A stretch of 8,044 nt of DNA from Aequoribacter sp003520285. Lineage in GTDB: Bacteria > Pseudomonadota > Gammaproteobacteria > Pseudomonadales > Halieaceae. Where the stretch lies: assembly GCA_963966765.1 (NCBI GenBank), contig CAXAAR010000090.1, positions 1-8,044 of the forward strand, given 5' to 3'. The position numbers were made by a program, and so were the translations under genes. Under the pieces are notes generated by a model that saw nothing but the letters and a program-made list of their open reading frames with translations, searched no databases and had not been told where the DNA came from. The first letter of the stretch is position 1, and each line of letters opens with the position of its first letter. Below, in pieces: positions 6,075 through 8,044 of the stretch.

Positions 6075-6761
6075 ATGAATCTAATAAAAAACATCGTCGG
6101 TTCATTGGTGCTCGTTGCGTGTGCAGCGAGCCAAGCGGAGCCGGTAATGAACTTAATTACGGTTAACACGGCAGAGCCCGCAGCGTATTCTGCTTGGGCG
6201 AAGAAACATGCTGCCGCCATATCAAAAGCAAATGGCGCAATGGCCATGGGGCTGTGCTCCCCAACTTCCGGAGCGCAGAAGATGGGAGATCACTACCTGT
6301 GGTCGTTCTTTGATTCGCAGAAAAGTGTTTGGAGCAGCGATCCCATGAACCGAGTCGTGCGAGACGCGGTGGCTGATATGAACGTTGAGCGAGAGGTGCG
6401 CATGTGGGATAACTGGCGGATCGTTCGCGCAGCGCCCACCTCAGAGCGAGGGTATTACTACAATATTCACGTCAGAACGGATAACCCTGCGGATTACATT
6501 GCTGTGGTCGATGAGCTCCACGCTGAGATGAAAAAGAGAGGATACGATATAACGCTACAGGTCTTTGTGGGAGACACAGGCGAGACCGCAGGAACGATCA
6601 TGACTTCTTTTGGATCATCTGATGCTGCCGAGGTGGGCCGAATGATGGATGCTCGATCAGAAAAATGGGTAAGCAAGATCATTTCTAAAATCGAAGGTAA
6701 GCGTGAAATGGTTCACGGATTTTCACTGATGTGTGAAACCTATTACGCAGCTGAAATGTAA
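6075..6761 (+). CDS. exported tandem alpha-beta-barrel-like protein (last cluster gene)
   Basis: This is a 228-residue protein. The N-terminus is an export signal that can be read two ways: type I cleavage after SQA at residue 21, or a short lipoprotein signal with LVAC placing the lipid on Cys16. The mature part has two units, about 24-118 and 126-220. Each starts with a strand (MNLITVNTAEP; YYNIHVRTDNPADY) and a helix, then strands (GAMAMGLC; ITLQVFVGD), then a helix. Cys61 and Cys220 match the pattern in the paralogue at 4484-5197. GGGAG lies seven bases before the ATG at 6075; an in-frame ATG at 5961 would add an unrelated arginine-rich stretch ahead of the signal and is rejected. It is followed by an intrinsic terminator. 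The function is unknown. Confidence 0.75.
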   Translation: MNLIKNIVGSLVLVACAASQAEPVMNLITVNTAEPAAYSAWAKKHAAAISKANGAMAMGLCSPTSGAQKMGDHYLWSFFDSQKSVWSSDPMNRVVRDAVADMNVEREVRMWDNWRIVRAAPTSERGYYYNIHVRTDNPADYIAVVDELHAEMKKRGYDITLQVFVGDTGETAGTIMTSFGSSDAAEVGRMMDARSEKWVSKIISKIEGKREMVHGFSLMCETYYAAEM

Positions 6762-6785
6762 GAGTTGCAATCAAGGGTCGGGAAG

Positions 6786-6809
6786 AGCTCCGAAGTCGGG
6801 GCTTTTTTT
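6786..6809 (+). terminator. intrinsic terminator of the exported-protein cluster
   Basis: The stem AGCTCCG/CGGGGCT (6786-6792 with 6797-6803, one G-U pair) has a four-base loop and runs into seven T residues (6803-6809). It lies 25 bases after the stop of the last cluster gene and marks the 3' end of the operon. Confidence 0.85.
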
Positions 6810-7044
6810 CAATTGCTCGAAATCATCCTAGGAGTGGATGTTTTTTTAAATTGTCGGTATCTTACTTCGCTAACTTGGCAGCTGAACCCATAACCGCCAA
6901 GCTCGACCAAGGTTTGGCGTCCACTCGCTAGGTAATTTGCTCAGTACAAGAAAGCATCCCCCGCTACTCTTTTCGACCAGAAAAAGCGGCCAAAGGTGGG
7001 TGGTGCCATGTAATCTTGCAGCACGTTAACAACGGTAACCGGCG
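6810..7044. other. convergent intergenic region
   Basis: I see no gene here. There are two inverted repeats: CGCCAA/TTGGCG (6895-6900 with 6914-6919) and an imperfect one with outer arms CCGCT/AGCGG near 6963-6991. Either could help end the leftward transcript of the racemase-like gene, but neither has a good T-run on the minus strand. Confidence 0.35.
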
Positions 7045-7728
7045 CTATGGCTTTTGACACGATACAGAGACCACTTCTCGGGCGTGGATTGCCGCACAGT
7101 CTATTATTGGAAATACTGAGTTAGCCTCATCGTAGACCAGAGCCAGGTCGGTGCCCCCCATTAACACCGAATCGACCCCAAAGTCTTGACTGAGTTCCGC
7201 GAGGGCTGTATCGAAGGTCTTGCGGTGATGCGTAGCCACCAAGCCTGACGACGCCATTGCCACATAAGCGGCGTGTACATCTGCGAGCAGGTTTGGCGAT
7301 GGTGTAACCACCTCAATCTCACCGAGACCCCCATAGAACGCCGATCTCATGACCGTCTCCGTTCCCAGGATTCCAAGTCGAGTAAAACCGCTGCGCTCGA
7401 CTTCGTCTCGGACTGCCTTAATTAAATCAATGACTAGCAAAGGAGATTCATCTTTGAATTCTTCAATGCAGAAGTGCCCTGCGATTGAGGTGACAGCAAC
7501 ACAATCAGCACCGGCGGCCTTCAGTCGATGAGTGAGCCGCCTGTAGATGGCCACTTGGCTGTTTCCGTCATCATTCTGAAGATTGCTCAGCAGCGTCGGC
7601 GTATCTGCATGAGCGATTGTTATCTCAAGCTCCAAGCCGGCTTCGGCATACGCGGCAATAATCCTTCGGTAGTAATAGTCTGTTGCAGCAGGGCCGATTC
7701 CGCCGATCAAACCGATGTGTGCTGGCAT
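7045..7728 (-). CDS. Asp/Glu racemase-superfamily protein lacking both catalytic cysteines
   Basis: This is a 227-residue cytoplasmic protein of the aspartate/glutamate racemase superfamily and of normal length. The N-terminal HIGLIGGIGPAATDYYYRRI is the family signature, followed by GADCVAVTSIAGHF (73-86) and GVDSVLMGGTDLAL (184-197) in the two active-site positions. In racemases these read roughly PCNTAH and GCTE, with one cysteine each acting as the acid/base pair. Here they are Ser81 and Gly192, so a classical two-cysteine racemisation looks impossible. Cys76, Cys87 and Cys211 are nearby but not at the catalytic positions. It may be a different enzyme of the superfamily or a binding protein. 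GAGG lies five bases before the ATG. The gene is convergent with the exported cluster and probably separately transcribed. Confidence 0.85.
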   Translation of the reverse strand: MPAHIGLIGGIGPAATDYYYRRIIAAYAEAGLELEITIAHADTPTLLSNLQNDDGNSQVAIYRRLTHRLKAAGADCVAVTSIAGHFCIEEFKDESPLLVIDLIKAVRDEVERSGFTRLGILGTETVMRSAFYGGLGEIEVVTPSPNLLADVHAAYVAMASSGLVATHHRKTFDTALAELSQDFGVDSVLMGGTDLALVYDEANSVFPIIDCAAIHAREVVSVSCQKP

Positions 7729-7851
7729 GTCTGCCTCTGCGTATCAGGTTGTGAAGAGTCGACACTAGCAGTTCCATGACCCTTTGGCTATTGCGTTAAG
7801 AGTAGTCTTGTCTCGAATAGGAGGGGTATATCAGCGGCTTACGCCGCGCCA

Positions 7852-7908
7852 AACAAAAAGCCCCCGCCGCTGGCGAGGGTTTGTCGTTTGGTAGGACCAG
7901 GCGGATGG
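7852..7908. repeat. 57-bp direct repeat, right copy (tRNA 3' end plus terminator)
   Basis: This copy matches 1-57 with one mismatch. It contains the minus-strand tRNA 3' end (7889-7906) and its terminator (7855-7880). After GGATGG the sequence changes to an unrelated coding-like frame instead of a tRNA body. Because no tRNA gene precedes it and the nearest leftward gene starts beyond it, the terminator here is an orphan, which fits a recombination scar. A small hairpin GCGGC-TTAC-GCCGC (7834-7847) lies just to its left. Confidence 0.85.
7855..7880 (-). terminator. orphan intrinsic terminator in right repeat
   Basis: This is the same hairpin as at 4-29 (stem 7879-7872 with 7868-7861), followed on the minus strand by C and five T residues. 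It would stop leftward transcription entering from the right, insulating the racemase-like gene. Confidence 0.65.
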
Positions 7909-7909
7909 A

Positions 7910-8044
7910 CCTGTCGCAGCCGGGAAGGCTTCGGCAACACCAGAGGCAAAGTCTGGTGCGGCTTCGGACATTTCCGCTTTTCTGAATCAGGCCCGCACCA
8001 TGGGAGCAGCACAGGGTGTTGGCGCGCGTGGTCGGCTGATCTTC
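7910..8044 (+). pseudogene. N-terminal fragment resembling a VWA-domain protein, no start codon
   Basis: An open frame of 45 codons runs to the window edge. Its second half, ISAFLNQARTMG then GARGRLIF, resembles from memory the opening of a family of bacterial VWA-domain proteins, where an IDAFL helix precedes RGRLIFALDAT. Upstream in frame there is a TAG at 7892-7894 and no ATG, GTG or TTG before the ATG at 8000, which would cut off part of the conserved opening. The ATG at 7905, inside the repeat, is in a different frame and ends at a TGA near 7983. The gene therefore seems to have lost its start where it meets the repeat, by rearrangement, frameshift or misassembly. The rest lies outside the window, so intactness beyond 8044 is unknown. 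Confidence 0.5.

Noticed and set aside
7528..7779. Plus-strand open frame antisense to the racemase-like gene
   Set aside because: It lies over the 5' part of a strongly supported gene and its translation shows no recognisable pattern.
7851..8030. Minus-strand open frame reading through the right repeat
   Set aside because: It is antisense to a better-supported plus-strand frame and its C-terminus is simply the translated terminator hairpin.
1..8044. Circular contig suggested by near-identical sequence at both ends
   Set aside because: The right copy is not at the terminus (136 more bases follow), the copies differ at one base, and the sequences after them differ.

Overview
The window looks like accessory DNA from a Gram-negative, probably marine-type gammaproteobacterium. 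The evidence is Sec signal peptides on most products, a lipoprotein lipobox, a Crp/Fnr-family regulator, Shine-Dalgarno-led genes of moderate GC, and a proteobacterial-style tRNA-Val(GAC) remnant. The lineage is inferred and cannot be proved from the sequence alone.

Layout. The left end (1-174) holds a tRNA 3' end with its terminator, then four back-to-back hairpins inserted in the T-loop, then the middle part of the same tRNA. The tRNA has no 5' half. After a gene-poor stretch comes a leftward gene for a small exported NTF2-like protein (525-965). A Crp/Fnr-type regulator (1379-2107) faces the other way. A 324-base gap follows it, containing a strong palindrome of Crp-site geometry. Six rightward genes then run from 2432 to 6761 with mostly short gaps and end at a good intrinsic terminator. 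A convergent gene for an Asp/Glu racemase-like protein (7045-7728) follows. The right end carries a second copy of the tRNA-end/terminator repeat (7852-7908), abutting the apparently start-less N-terminal part of a protein resembling a VWA family.

How the genes may work together. All six genes of the main cluster encode exported proteins. Four of them (2432, 4484, 5225, 6075) appear to be diverged relatives, each built from two consecutive alpha+beta units of about 90-100 residues that look like dimeric alpha-beta barrel (ABM/EthD-like) folds. The other two are an NTF2/SnoaL-like protein and a lipoprotein in which a PDZ domain seems to sit inside a SnoaL-like fold. These are small-ligand-binding or small-molecule-modifying folds, all placed in the periplasm or envelope beside a one-component regulator. 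I know of no named system with this composition. A periplasmic small-molecule binding, modification or sensing module is the most economical guess, but no substrate can be read from the sequence.

The two 57-base direct repeats (one mismatch) bracket the whole set. This suggests the cluster may be cargo of a tRNA-targeted island, although no integrase is visible.
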